Below the pieces are notes generated by a model. That model made no database searches, was not told the origin of the DNA, and saw nothing but the letters and a program-made list of their open reading frames with translations. Below, one piece after another: positions 34,185 to 42,925 of a stretch of DNA of 64,000 nt. The position numbers and the translations under genes are program-made. The DNA is from Brachybacterium endophyticum (GTDB lineage: Bacteria > Actinomycetota > Actinomycetes > Actinomycetales > Dermabacteraceae). The stretch is from assembly GCF_003130585.1 (NCBI RefSeq), contig NZ_QFKX01000004.1:248001-312000 (forward strand), in the 5' to 3' direction. Every line of letters begins with the position of its first letter. The stretch's first letter is position 1.

Positions 34185-35846
34185 ATGACACCCTCCGCGC
34201 GCCGTCGACAGCTGAGCTTCGGCGACCTCGGCACTCCGCTCGCGGAGGCGGAGATGGTCGTGGTGGACCTCGAGACCACCGGCACGGATCCCACGCAGGA
34301 CGCCATCACCGAGATCGGTGCGGTCAAGGTGCGCGCCGGCGAGGTGCTCGGGGAGTTCCGCACCTTCGTCGACCCGCAGCGGCCGATACCCGCCTACATC
34401 GCCTCCCTGACGGGGATCAGCGATGCGACGGTGCGCGGCGCCCCCACCATCGCCACCGTGCTGCCGATGTTCCTGGACTTCGCCCACGACGCGGTGCTGG
34501 TCGCCCACAACGCCCGCTTCGACGTCGGCTTCCTGCGTGCGCAGGCCGCCCGCGTCGAGGTGACGTGGCCGCAGCCGACCGTGCTGGACACCCTCGCCCT
34601 CGCCCGCACCGTGTACCGCCGCGATGAGGTCCGGGACCACAAGCTGGGGACGCTCGCGCGGCACGTCGGCGCCCAGGTGACGCCCGATCACCGCGCTCTG
34701 TCCGACGCGCGCGCGACGGTCGACGTCCTGCACGCGATCATCGAGCGGCTCGGCGAGCGGGGCGCGCAGACCGTCGAGGACCTCGCCTCGGCCCATCGGC
34801 GCGTCACCCCCGCGCAGGCCCGCAAGCGCCACCTCGCCGACACCGTCCCGGCGGTCCCGGGGGTCTACCAGTTCGTCGATCGCGAGGGCGCCGTGCTGTA
34901 CGTGGGCACGTCCCACGATCTGCGCTCGCGGGTGCGGACCTACTTCAGCGCCTCGGAGACCCGCAAGCGGGTGCTCGACGTGATCCCGAGGATCCACGAG
35001 GTCCGCAGCATCGAGTGCGCCTCACGTCTCGAGGCCGCGGTGCGCGAGCTGCGGGTGATCGCACGCGAGCAGCCGCCGGCGAACCGGCACGGCCTGCGAC
35101 CCGAGAAGGCACTCTGGCTGCGGCTGGGCCCCGGCGCCGAGGGGCTCCGCGCGGCGCGGATCGCGCGGGAGGAGGCGGACGGCTCGGCGCAGATCGGTCC
35201 GCTGCGGTCCCGCCACGACGTCGAGGGGCTGCGCGCCCTGCTGACCGACGCGGTGATGGGCCGCGGGGCGGCGCTGGAGGGAGGCGGGGCCGGTCCCCGC
35301 GGGAAGCTCGAACCGGGTGTCCATGCACGGATCCGCGCGCTGATGCTCGAGGACCCGTCGGCCCTCGTCGCGCACGCCGCGGGTCGCATGCGCTCCCACG
35401 TGCGCGGGCACCGGTACGAGGACGCGGCCAGGATCCGCGGCGTGGCGGAGACCTTCCTGGAGGCGGCCGCGAGGGCCCAGCGGTTGCGCGCCCTGGCCTC
35501 CTGTCCGATGCTCGTCGCCGCCCGCCCGGCGGAACCGGACCGCAATCCCGGCGGCGGCTGGGAGCTGCTGGCGGTGCGGCGGGGGCGCCACGTGGGCACG
35601 GCGATCGTCCCGCGCGGCATGGATCCGGTGCCGGTGGCGCACGAGCTCGCACGCCGCGGGGAGCTGGTCGAGGACCTCCCCGCAGGGCCTCTCTGCCACG
35701 GACACCACCAGGAGTCCGAACTGCTGCTGTCCTGGCTCTCGGGCGAGGGCATGCGGATCGTGCAGGTCGAGGGGACCTGGTCCGTCCCCGCTCGGGCCCG
35801 GTTCGATCCGCAGACCCTCCAGGCGGCGTTCGCCGCAGCGGACTAA
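34185..35846 (+). CDS. DEDD exonuclease fused to UvrC-type GIY-YIG domain (Rv2191-like)
   Basis: 553 aa. Residues about 20-190 are a DnaQ/epsilon-type 3'-5' exonuclease: VVVDLETTGTDP (ExoI), VAHNARFDVGFL (ExoII), HRALSDARATVD (ExoIII, DEDDh type). Residues about 215-300 are a GIY-YIG nuclease domain like the UvrC N-terminus (AVPGVYQFVDREGAVLYVGTS). The rest is UvrC-like, with a possible UVR segment (HRYEDAARIRGVAETF). It lacks the second, RNase H-like UvrC nuclease. It is probably a DNA repair nuclease in the cytoplasm. M. tuberculosis has a similar protein, Rv2191, in the same neighbourhood before trpD and ctaE. Confidence 0.85.
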   Translation: MTPSARRRQLSFGDLGTPLAEAEMVVVDLETTGTDPTQDAITEIGAVKVRAGEVLGEFRTFVDPQRPIPAYIASLTGISDATVRGAPTIATVLPMFLDFAHDAVLVAHNARFDVGFLRAQAARVEVTWPQPTVLDTLALARTVYRRDEVRDHKLGTLARHVGAQVTPDHRALSDARATVDVLHAIIERLGERGAQTVEDLASAHRRVTPAQARKRHLADTVPAVPGVYQFVDREGAVLYVGTSHDLRSRVRTYFSASETRKRVLDVIPRIHEVRSIECASRLEAAVRELRVIAREQPPANRHGLRPEKALWLRLGPGAEGLRAARIAREEADGSAQIGPLRSRHDVEGLRALLTDAVMGRGAALEGGGAGPRGKLEPGVHARIRALMLEDPSALVAHAAGRMRSHVRGHRYEDAARIRGVAETFLEAAARAQRLRALASCPMLVAARPAEPDRNPGGGWELLAVRRGRHVGTAIVPRGMDPVPVAHELARRGELVEDLPAGPLCHGHHQESELLLSWLSGEGMRIVQVEGTWSVPARARFDPQTLQAAFAAAD

Positions 35847-35911
35847 CCTGGCGGGACGGCGCCGCGTCCGGCACCACCCCACCATCGCCTCTCGAGGCCA
35901 GGAGGACCGCC

Positions 35912-36193
35912 ATGATCACCGCGATCGTCTCGATCAACGCCCGCAGCGACCGCATCCCGGAGGCTGCGCAGGAGATCACCGCGGTGCCCGGCGTGGAGCA
36001 GGTCTATTCCGTCACGGGAGATGCCGACCTGATCGCGATCGTCCGGGTGCGCGAGCACGAGGATCTCGCCGGGGTGATCGCGGACCGCATCAGCAAGATC
36101 GACGGCGTCGTCGACACCTCGACGAACATCGCCTTCCGCACCTACTCGAGCGACGACCTCGATGTCGCGTTCGACCTGGGTGCGGTGGACTGA
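35912..36193 (+). CDS. Stand-alone Lrp/AsnC ligand-binding (RAM) domain protein
   Basis: 93 aa. The whole protein is one RAM fold: start MITAIVSINARSDRIPE, middle VPGVEQVYSVTGDADLIAIV, end VDTSTNIAFRTYS. There is no helix-turn-helix, so it cannot bind DNA alone; such stand-alone RAM proteins bind amino acids and may modulate partners. AGGAGGA five bases before the ATG is the strongest SD site in the region. It lies five bases from the convergent trpD stop, so a link to tryptophan synthesis is only positional. Confidence 0.88.
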   Translation: MITAIVSINARSDRIPEAAQEITAVPGVEQVYSVTGDADLIAIVRVREHEDLAGVIADRISKIDGVVDTSTNIAFRTYSSDDLDVAFDLGAVD

Positions 36194-36198
36194 CCGGA

Positions 36199-37260
36199 TC
36201 AGTTCCGCGCGGCGGCCCTCGCCCAGTCGGCCAGCAGCCGCGCGGGCGCCCCCGAGTCCAGGACCCTGGTCGCCTCGGCGAAGGCGCCGCGGAAGCGATC
36301 CTCGAAATCGCCCTCGGGGGACGGGTCATCGATGCCGTCGTGGGCGAGCAGCCCGGCGGCGGCGTTCAGCAGCACCGCATCGCGCACCGCCGCGCTCCCG
36401 GTCCCCTCGTACAGGCCCCGTGCGACATCCGCGTTGTCCTCGGCGGTGCCGCCGCGCAGCGCCTCGATGCCGTGACGGGGAACCCCCAGCAGCTCCTCGG
36501 GGTCCAGGAGGTGCTGGCGCACCTGGCCGCCGCGCACCTCCCAGACGTCGGAGGGCGCGCCGACGCTGAGCTCGTCCAGACCGTCCTGGCCGCGGAACAC
36601 CAGAGCGCTCGTCCCCCTGCCGGCGAACACCTGGGCGATGGTCGGAGCCATCGTCCTGTTGGCGACGCCGACCGCGCTCGCCAGCGGGCGCGCCGGGTTG
36701 GTGATCGGCCCCAGGACGTTGAACACGCTCGGGATCCCCAGGCCCTTGCGGGCCTCGGCGGCGAACCGCATGGAGGGGTGGAACACCTGCGCGAAGAGGA
36801 ACGCGATGCCGACCTCGTCCAGGACGCGCACGGTGTCCTCGACGGGGAGGTCCAGTCGCACGCCGAGGGCGTCCAGCACGTCCGCGGAGCCGGATCGTGA
36901 GGTCGAGGCACGGTTGCCGTGCTTGATCACGCGACGTCCGGAGGCCGCGATGATGATCGACGCCATGGTGGAGATGTTCACGGTCTGCGCCATGTCGCCG
37001 CCGGTGCCGACGATGTCGACGGCGCGCCGCTCGACGTCCAGTGGACGCGCGTGGGCCACCATCCGGTCGGCCAGCGCCCCCAGCTCCCGGCTCGTGACCC
37101 CCTTGGACTCCAGGGACACCAGGAACGCGGCCAGCTGCACGGGAGAGGAGTTCCCGCTCATGACCTCGTCCATCGCCCAAGCGGCCTGCGCGGGCTCGAG
37201 ATCCTCGTGGCGGACCAGTCGAGCGGTCAGCGCCGCCCAGCTCGCAGTCTCCTCAGTCAT
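36199..37260 (-). CDS. trpD: Anthranilate phosphoribosyltransferase TrpD
   Basis: 353 aa. The PRPP loop VDIVGTGGDMAQTVNIST and the following RRVIKHGNRASTSRSGSADVL are conserved, as are MRFAAEARKGLGI and VFNVLGPITNPA. It transfers phosphoribose from PRPP to anthranilate, the second step of tryptophan synthesis. It stands alone, away from the other trp genes, exactly as in mycobacteria (Rv2192c before ctaE). The ATG at 37260 has a GATGAT box six bases upstream and little SD. Confidence 0.93.
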   Translation of the reverse strand: MTEETASWAALTARLVRHEDLEPAQAAWAMDEVMSGNSSPVQLAAFLVSLESKGVTSRELGALADRMVAHARPLDVERRAVDIVGTGGDMAQTVNISTMASIIIAASGRRVIKHGNRASTSRSGSADVLDALGVRLDLPVEDTVRVLDEVGIAFLFAQVFHPSMRFAAEARKGLGIPSVFNVLGPITNPARPLASAVGVANRTMAPTIAQVFAGRGTSALVFRGQDGLDELSVGAPSDVWEVRGGQVRQHLLDPEELLGVPRHGIEALRGGTAEDNADVARGLYEGTGSAAVRDAVLLNAAAGLLAHDGIDDPSPEGDFEDRFRGAFAEATRVLDSGAPARLLADWARAAARN

Positions 37261-37354
37261 GTGCCGATCATCCCACCCCGGGGCCCGTCCGTGCGTGGCC
37301 GGCCGGATGACAGGATCCCCAGCTGGGAGGCCCTCGCCACAGAGCGTGTCCAGG

Positions 37355-37384
37355 TTCGTGACAGCGTGTCGTGAGCGTTATGCT
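37355..37384 (+). promoter_or_regulatory. Candidate sigma-A promoter upstream of ctaE
   Basis: TTCGTG (37355-37360) and TATGCT (37379-37384) are separated by 18 bases. If used it would give a leader of roughly 85 bases, in addition to or instead of the closer CATAAT box. Confidence 0.35.
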
Positions 37385-37464
37385 GGGATCGTCCGTCAGG
37401 GCCTCGTGCCCCAGCGGTTCCCCTGGTCGGCCGTGTACCCGGGGCACTGAATCTGACGACACGG

Positions 37465-37470
37465 CATAAT
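37465..37470 (+). promoter_or_regulatory. -10 box predicting leaderless ctaE
   Basis: CATAAT (one mismatch to TATAAT) lies exactly six bases before the GTG at 37477, and no purine-rich SD site is present. Confidence 0.55.
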
Positions 37471-37476
37471 GGTGAC

Positions 37477-38193
37477 GTGACTACTGCGACCCTGCCCCAG
37501 CGCACTGGCCCTGCCCCCGCAGTCGGCCGCCCGAACTCCACGCAGATCGGGACGCTCGTCTGGCTCTCCAGCGAGCTCATGTTCTTCGCCGGCCTGTTCG
37601 CGATGTACTTCACGCTGCACGCCATGGCTCCCGAGACCTTCATCCAGGGCGGGGAGCACTTCACCCACGACTTCGCGATCGCCAACACGGTGATCCTGGT
37701 CCTCAGCTCGGTCACCTGCCAGATCGGTGTGATGGCCGCCGAGGGATCGCTGCCCTGGGCCAAGGGCGAGTTCCGCAAGGCCCGCACCGGCTCGATCTTC
37801 AACATCGCCGGGTGGGGCGTCGTCGAGTGGTACACCCTGACCTTCCTGATGGGCGCCGTGTTCGTCTCCGGTCAGGCCTACGAGTACACCGAGCTGGCCG
37901 AGGCGGGCGTGGCCCTGAACGGCACGCCCTTCGGCTCGATCTTCTACCTCGCCACCGGCTTCCACGGCCTGCACGTGATCGGCGGTCTGATCGCCTTCCT
38001 GTTCGTCCTCGCGCGGGCGTTCTCCGCCAAGGAGTTCACCCAGCACGAGAAGATCAGCGCGATCTGCATCTCCTACTACTGGCACTTCGTCGACGTCGTC
38101 TGGATCGGGCTGTTCTTCGTCGTGTACCTCATGGACCCGCTGCTGAACGGCACGGTCCCGTGGCACTTCGACTTCTTCTCCTCCCTCTTCTGA
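37477..38193 (+). CDS. ctaE: Cytochrome c oxidase subunit III (aa3-type)
   Basis: 238 aa with five or more predicted membrane helices. Family marks are WLSSELMFFAGLFAMYF, the WGVVEWYTLTFLMGAVF helix, TGFHGLHVIGGL and the C-terminal YYWHFVDVVWIGLFFVVY. Subunit III stabilises proton uptake into the catalytic subunit CtaD. It heads a ctaE-qcrC-qcrA-qcrB operon whose products form the bcc part of the supercomplex. The start is GTG (VTTATLPQ) with CATAAT six bases upstream. Confidence 0.95.
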   Translation: MTTATLPQRTGPAPAVGRPNSTQIGTLVWLSSELMFFAGLFAMYFTLHAMAPETFIQGGEHFTHDFAIANTVILVLSSVTCQIGVMAAEGSLPWAKGEFRKARTGSIFNIAGWGVVEWYTLTFLMGAVFVSGQAYEYTELAEAGVALNGTPFGSIFYLATGFHGLHVIGGLIAFLFVLARAFSAKEFTQHEKISAICISYYWHFVDVVWIGLFFVVYLMDPLLNGTVPWHFDFFSSLF

Positions 38194-38263
38194 TCGTCCG
38201 GGTCCCTCCTGCCCCGAGGGATCGCTTCCCGCCCGCCCCGCACACCGAAACGAGGTCCTCATC

Positions 38264-39064
38264 GTGAAGGCACTCGCAGCGCGCCGACACCACCCCCTGG
38301 CGTTCGTCGTGATCCTGCTGCTCGCGCTCGCCGCGACCGGTGGCCTGTACGCCGCGTTCCAGCCCCGCGACGCCCAGGCCGAGTCCTACTCCCAGGACGA
38401 CGTCGACGCCGGCAAGGACCTGTTCCTCGCCAACTGCGCCAGCTGCCACGGCACCAACGCCCAGGGCATGCAGGACAAGAGCGGCGCGACGCTCGGTCCC
38501 TCGCTGATCGGTGTCGGCGCCGCGGCCGTCGACTTCCAGGTCGGCACCGGTCGCATGCCGATGCAGAACTCCGGTGCTCAGGCCTGGCGCAAGGCCCCGC
38601 AGATGAACGACGAGCAGACCCGTCAGCTCGCCGCCTACGTCTCCTCCCTCGGCCCCGGCCCCTCGGTCCCGGACGAGGACCAGCTGGACGCCTCCAAGGC
38701 CGATCTCGAGAACGGCGGCAACGTCTTCCGCGTGAACTGCGCGATGTGCCACAACGCCGGCGGCGCCGGCGGTGCCCTGACCCGCGGCAAGTTCGCCCCG
38801 CCGCTGCAGGGCGTCGAGTCCAAGCACATCTACGAGGCCATGGAGACCGGCCCGCAGAACATGCCCGTCTTCAACGACGACAACATCTCCGCCAAGGACA
38901 AGCGTGACGTCGTCTCCTACCTGGGCGCCCTCGAGGAGAACGGCTCTCCCGGCGGCATCTCCCTGGGCTCCTTCGGTCCCGTGACCGAGGGCCTGTACGC
39001 CTGGACCATCGTGCTGTCCCTGCTCGTCGGCTGCGCCGTGTGGCTGGGGGCGAAGGCCAAGTGA
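38264..39064 (+). CDS. qcrC: Diheme cytochrome c QcrC of the bcc complex
   Basis: 266 aa. An N-terminal signal-anchor (PLAFVVILLLALAATGG) and a C-terminal membrane helix (WTIVLSLLVGCAVWLG) hold two extracellular c-type domains, each with one heme site: CASCH (58-62) and CAMCH (159-163). Methionine ligands are likely in RMPMQN and NMPVFN. It shuttles electrons from the Rieske centre straight to CuA of the oxidase, so no soluble cytochrome c is needed. GTG start with GAGG about nine bases upstream; the stop overlaps qcrA by 4 nt. Confidence 0.95.
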   Translation: MKALAARRHHPLAFVVILLLALAATGGLYAAFQPRDAQAESYSQDDVDAGKDLFLANCASCHGTNAQGMQDKSGATLGPSLIGVGAAAVDFQVGTGRMPMQNSGAQAWRKAPQMNDEQTRQLAAYVSSLGPGPSVPDEDQLDASKADLENGGNVFRVNCAMCHNAGGAGGALTRGKFAPPLQGVESKHIYEAMETGPQNMPVFNDDNISAKDKRDVVSYLGALEENGSPGGISLGSFGPVTEGLYAWTIVLSLLVGCAVWLGAKAK

Positions 39065-40131
39065 GCGAGCACGTGAACGAGAATCCCGAATCCCCCCGCA
39101 GTTCCGGCACCGTCAGCACCGTCGCCCCGAAGGAGGGCGGTGGCTTCCCGAACCCGGGCCTGCCGCCGCACGTCCACCGCCAGGCCGACGAGAACCCCCG
39201 CGCCGAGAAGCGCGCCGAGCGGATGGTCGCAGGACTGTTCCTGCTCTCCGTGCTGGGCACCGTCGTCTTCATCGCCTCCTACTTCGTGTTCACGCCGATG
39301 GGCACGAACCTGCTGGGCGAGCCGGGCACCCTGCACGCGGTGCGCTGGTCCAACCTGTTCACCGGTGTCGGACTCGCCGTGGCCGTGTTCTTCATCGGCG
39401 CCGCCGCCGTGCACTGGGCCAAGACCCTGATGCCCGACGAGGAATGGGTCGAGGAGCGTCATCACATCGAGGGCTCCGACGAGACCCGCGAGGTCGCCGC
39501 CGGCATCATCACCGACGGGCTCGACGAGTCCGGCATCGCCCGCCGCCCCGTGATCGTCACCGCGATGATCGCGGCGCTCACCGCGCTGCCGATCGCCGTG
39601 CTCGCCCCGCTGTCGACCTTCGGGCCCCTGCCGGGCAGCAAGCTGCACCACACCTTCTGGAAGAAGGGCCTGCGGATCACCCGCGACACCGACGGGACGC
39701 CGATCAAGGCATCCGAGGTCGCGATGAACTCGATCTTCCACGTCATGCCCGAGGGCCTCACCGAGGATCTCGAGGACTACCTCGAGGAGCGCGCGAAGGC
39801 CGCCACCGTGCTGATCCGCATCGATCCCGAGCTCGGACAGAACCAGGACAGCCTGGACAACGGCTACCAGGGCATCCTCGCGTTCTCGAAGATCTGCACG
39901 CACGTCGGATGCCCCGTGGCGCTGTACGAGCAGCAGACGCACCACATGCTCTGCCCCTGCCACCAGTCGACCTTCGACGTCACCGACGGCGCGAAGGTGA
40001 TCTTCGGCCCGGCGCACCGTCCGCTCCCGCAGCTCCCGATCGAGGTCGACGCCGAGGGCTACCTCGTCGCCGGCGGAGACTTCCCCGAGCCGATCGGTCC
40101 CAGCTTCTGGGATCTGCACAAGGACAAGTGA
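39061..40131 (+). CDS. qcrA: Rieske iron-sulfur subunit QcrA
   Basis: 356 aa. Three membrane helices in the first half (FLLSVLGTVVFIASYFVF; NLFTGVGLAVAVFFIGAAAV; VIVTAMIAALTALPIAVLAP) are the actinobacterial pattern, versus one in most bacteria. The Rieske 2Fe-2S ligands lie in CTHVGC (279-284) and CPCHQS (298-303). It passes electrons from menaquinol to QcrC. Start GTG at 39061 overlaps qcrC (GTGA). The last stop is four bases before qcrB. Confidence 0.95.
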   Translation: MSEHVNENPESPRSSGTVSTVAPKEGGGFPNPGLPPHVHRQADENPRAEKRAERMVAGLFLLSVLGTVVFIASYFVFTPMGTNLLGEPGTLHAVRWSNLFTGVGLAVAVFFIGAAAVHWAKTLMPDEEWVEERHHIEGSDETREVAAGIITDGLDESGIARRPVIVTAMIAALTALPIAVLAPLSTFGPLPGSKLHHTFWKKGLRITRDTDGTPIKASEVAMNSIFHVMPEGLTEDLEDYLEERAKAATVLIRIDPELGQNQDSLDNGYQGILAFSKICTHVGCPVALYEQQTHHMLCPCHQSTFDVTDGAKVIFGPAHRPLPQLPIEVDAEGYLVAGGDFPEPIGPSFWDLHKDK

Positions 40132-40135
40132 TCTG

Positions 40136-41827
40136 ATGTCGACCACGACTCCCACTCGCCCCTCCACGGAGGCAGAGGCCCCCGCCTCCCAGGGTTCCGG
40201 GGACGGACGCATGCTCAGGCTCGGCGCCGTCGGCGGCGACTGGCTGGACCGCCGCGTCTCGGGCGCCGGCCTGCTCCGCTTCATGGGCCGCAAGATCTTC
40301 CCGGACCACTGGTCCTTCATGTTCGGCGAGGTCGCGCTCTACAGCTTCGTCGTGCTGCTGATCTCCGGCACCTACCTGACGATGTTCTTCGTCCCCTCGA
40401 TGGACGAGGTCGTCTACAACGGCATCTACGCCCCCCTGCAGGGTGCGCACGTGTCGAAGGCCTACGAGTCCACGCTCCACATCTCCTTCGAGGTCAAGGG
40501 CGGGCTGCTGTTCCGCCAGATGCACCACTGGTCCTGCCTGGTGTTCATGGTCGCGATCTTCGTGCACATGTTCCGCGTGTTCTTCACCGGAGCATTCCGC
40601 AAGCCCCGTGAGCTGAACTGGCTGGTCGGCTTCGCGCTGATGGTGCTGGGCATGGTCGCCGGCTTCACCGGCTACTCCCTCCCGGACGACGTCCTCTCGG
40701 GCAACGGCCTGCGCGTGGTCGACGGCCTCATGAAGGGCATCCCGATCGTCGGCACGTACATCTCGATGCTGCTGTTCGGCGGCGAGTTCCCCGGGCACGA
40801 CATCATCCCGCGCTTCTTCACGATCCACATCCTGCTGGTCCCGGCGGCCATCCTCGGCCTGATCGCGATCCACATGGTGATGCTCGTGCTGCACAAGCAC
40901 ACGCAGTACCCCGGGCCCGGTCGCACCGAGCGCAACGTCGTCGGCTTCCCCGTCTTCCCCGTGTACGCGGCCAAGGCCGGCGGCTTCTTCTTCCTGGTGT
41001 TCGGCATCATCACGCTGATCTCCGCGACCACCGCCATCAACGCCATCTGGATCTACGGACCTTACGACCCCTCCCCCGTCTCGGCCGGATCCCAGCCGGA
41101 CTGGTACATGCTCTGGACCGACGGCGGCCTGCGCCTGATCCCGGGCTGGGAGTTCACGATCTTCGGGTACACGGTCTCCCTGAACATCCTGCTCCCGATA
41201 GTGGTCTACGGCGGTCTGCTCGTCTTCCTCGCCCTCTACCCGTTCATCGAGCAGTGGGTCACGGGCGATGACCGCGAGCACCACCTGCTGGACCTGCCGT
41301 ACAACGCCCCGGTCCGCACGGGCATCGGCGTCGCCTGGCTCTCGGAGTACCTGATCCTGGCGATGGCCGCGACCAACGACCTGATCGCCCTGAAGCTGCG
41401 CCTGTCGATCAACGACCTCACCTGGACGTTCCGCATCGCGTTCTTCCTCGCACCGATCATCGTCTTCTACGTGACCAAGCGACTGTGCATCGCCATGCAG
41501 CGCCAGAAGCGGGACCTCGCCCTCCACGGCGAGGAGACCTCGAAGGTGGTGCGCATGGAGGACGGCCAGATGCTGGAGATCCACGAGCCGCTCAACGAGT
41601 TCGACCGCTGGGTGCTGGTCCAGCACGACGACTACCGTCCGCTCAAGGCCGGCAAGGGTGTCTCCTCGCTGCGTGCCGCTGCGACCTCGTTCTTCTTCAA
41701 GGACCGCGTCGCGCCCGTCGCGCCCTCGGAGCTGCGGGAGGCCCTCGAGCACGCCGGTCACGAGCGTCACCGGATCGACGAGCTCACCGGTGGCGACTAC
41801 ACCACGCCGGACGCGCGGCGCCACTGA
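40136..41827 (+). CDS. qcrB: Cytochrome b subunit QcrB of the bcc complex
   Basis: 563 aa. Heme-b histidines are carried on helices with LLFRQMHHWSCLVFM and FTIHILLVPAAILGLIAIHMV; the Qo-site motif is seen as PDWYMLWTDG (PDWY, the bacterial PEWY-type variant). A C-terminal extension of about 120 residues beyond the last helices is usual in actinobacteria. It oxidises menaquinol at Qo. The gene is four bases after qcrA, and a very long hairpin at 41844-41888 ends the operon. Confidence 0.95.
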   Translation: MSTTTPTRPSTEAEAPASQGSGDGRMLRLGAVGGDWLDRRVSGAGLLRFMGRKIFPDHWSFMFGEVALYSFVVLLISGTYLTMFFVPSMDEVVYNGIYAPLQGAHVSKAYESTLHISFEVKGGLLFRQMHHWSCLVFMVAIFVHMFRVFFTGAFRKPRELNWLVGFALMVLGMVAGFTGYSLPDDVLSGNGLRVVDGLMKGIPIVGTYISMLLFGGEFPGHDIIPRFFTIHILLVPAAILGLIAIHMVMLVLHKHTQYPGPGRTERNVVGFPVFPVYAAKAGGFFFLVFGIITLISATTAINAIWIYGPYDPSPVSAGSQPDWYMLWTDGGLRLIPGWEFTIFGYTVSLNILLPIVVYGGLLVFLALYPFIEQWVTGDDREHHLLDLPYNAPVRTGIGVAWLSEYLILAMAATNDLIALKLRLSINDLTWTFRIAFFLAPIIVFYVTKRLCIAMQRQKRDLALHGEETSKVVRMEDGQMLEIHEPLNEFDRWVLVQHDDYRPLKAGKGVSSLRAAATSFFFKDRVAPVAPSELREALEHAGHERHRIDELTGGDYTTPDARRH

Positions 41828-41843
41828 CCTCGTCCCGGCATCG

Positions 41844-41888
41844 CAGCAGCGGGCCCCGAACGGTTCTTCCGTTCGGGGCCCGCTGCTG
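41844..41888 (+). terminator. Very long hairpin terminator after qcrB
   Basis: A perfect 20-bp stem (41844-41863 with 41869-41888, loop TTCTT) starts 17 bases after the qcrB stop. Confidence 0.85.
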
Positions 41889-41901
41889 TCTGTGGTCGTC
41901 C

Positions 41902-41913
41902 GGGGGGGGGGGG
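41902..41913 (+). repeat. Poly-G tract of 12
   Basis: Twelve consecutive G residues 70 bases before the GNAT start and just after the qcrB terminator. Such tracts can slip during replication; a sequencing or assembly length error is also possible. Confidence 0.9.
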
Positions 41914-41982
41914 AGGCAAAACCGGCAGGGGTTCTCCTTCCGAGACCTGCGGTGCGCTCGGTACCCTGGGACACTGTCCGTC

Positions 41983-42486
41983 ATGAGTATCAGGATCCGC
42001 CGAGCGGTCACCGCCGATCTGCCCGCGGTGAGGTTCGTCGGCGTCGCCGTCTGGCCACCGACCTACGGTGCCGTCAAGGGCGCCCAATACGTGATGGGCG
42101 GGATCGACTCGTACTGGAACGCCGAGGAGATCGGCGCCGGCATCGCCGCGGGGCGGATCGATGTCGCCGAGGATTCGGGCCGGGTGATCGGCATGACCGA
42201 GGTCGACGAGCTCCACGATGACCTGGTCCTGTGGAAGCTCTACGTGCTGCCCTCGGAGCAGGGTTCGGGAGTCGGGCACGCGCTCGTCGGCTCCGCCAAG
42301 GAACGAGCCCGATCACATGGCTGCGATCTTCTGACGGAGTACGACCCGCAGAACTCGAGAGCGGCCACGTTCTACGCACGGGAGGGCTTCATTGCCACGG
42401 AGCCGCCATGGTCAGGCAACGCCGCCGTATGGCTGCGTTGGCGCCCTGACGTCCAGCACCGACCCTCGGGACGTTTGTGGACGTGA
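41983..42486 (+). CDS. GNAT-family N-acetyltransferase
   Basis: 167 aa. The first strand (IRIRRAVTADLPAVR), a middle VIGMTEVDELHDDLVLWKLYVLP and the acetyl-CoA loop SEQGSGVGHALVGSA match the RimI/YhbS type, ending in ENSRAATFYAREGF-like motif here as NSRAATFYAREGF. The substrate (amine, amino acid or protein N-terminus) is unknown. There is no SD before the ATG at 41983; TACCCT (41962-41967) could give a 9-base leader. It stands in a short accessory segment between the two respiratory operons, after a poly-G tract, which suggests later acquisition. Confidence 0.85.
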   Translation: MSIRIRRAVTADLPAVRFVGVAVWPPTYGAVKGAQYVMGGIDSYWNAEEIGAGIAAGRIDVAEDSGRVIGMTEVDELHDDLVLWKLYVLPSEQGSGVGHALVGSAKERARSHGCDLLTEYDPQNSRAATFYAREGFIATEPPWSGNAAVWLRWRPDVQHRPSGRLWT

Positions 42487-42652
42487 CAGCAAGCCGCCGC
42501 GATGACGACACGTGCCGCGACGCATCGTCGTGAACCGCTCAGCGGTCAGACGACGAGGGCGATGAGCGATCCGACCCGTGGATGGACGGCGGCGCATCTC
42601 TCCCCCGGCTTTCGCTCCTCAACACTGCGCACCAGCACGGCACTCGACGGCG
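42487..42652. other. Intergenic stretch after the GNAT gene
   Basis: About 165 bases between convergent genes. A plus-strand reading frame crosses it (42502-42732) but its Thr/Arg-rich composition and lack of an SD do not support a gene. No clear terminator was found. Confidence 0.4.
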
Positions 42653-42925
42653 TCAGCGAAGCTGCGGTGGACGCGCCCCCTCACCGGGTCGCGGGTCGCG
42701 ATCGAGATGAGCGACGAGCCAGCGCGCGGTGACCGGTGTCAGTCGCGGCTCGGCGGCGAGCAGTGCGCGAACGGCCCGGCGGGGCCGTCGGCGGGGATTG
42801 ATCCTCCGCTGCGCCAGCAGGCTCCGCGCCCATTCGCGGGCGCGCTCCAGTGCCCCGGCATCGGCGAAGAGTCCGCGAACCACCAGCTCTGCCTCGCGCA
42901 GCCGTCGCGGCATGCCTCCGATCAT
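42653..42925 (-). CDS. Hypothetical protein, short and Arg-rich
   Basis: 90 aa, not recognised. The ATG at 42925 has a long purine-rich GGAGAGGAG site seven bases upstream, the main reason to accept it. The sequence is mostly helical with many Arg and Ala, e.g. REAELVVRGLFADAGALERA and RRAVRALLAAEPRLTP, with no signal, membrane helix, cysteine or known motif. A basic helical protein of this size could bind nucleic acid or be a small regulator, but this is a guess. It lies alone in the accessory segment between qcrB and ctaF. Confidence 0.5.
   Translation of the reverse strand: MIGGMPRRLREAELVVRGLFADAGALERAREWARSLLAQRRINPRRRPRRAVRALLAAEPRLTPVTARWLVAHLDRDPRPGEGARPPQLR

Noticed and set aside
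42502-42732. Possible plus-strand gene after the GNAT gene
   Set aside because: No ribosome binding site, no family resemblance, and it overlaps the better-supported minus-strand 90-aa gene.
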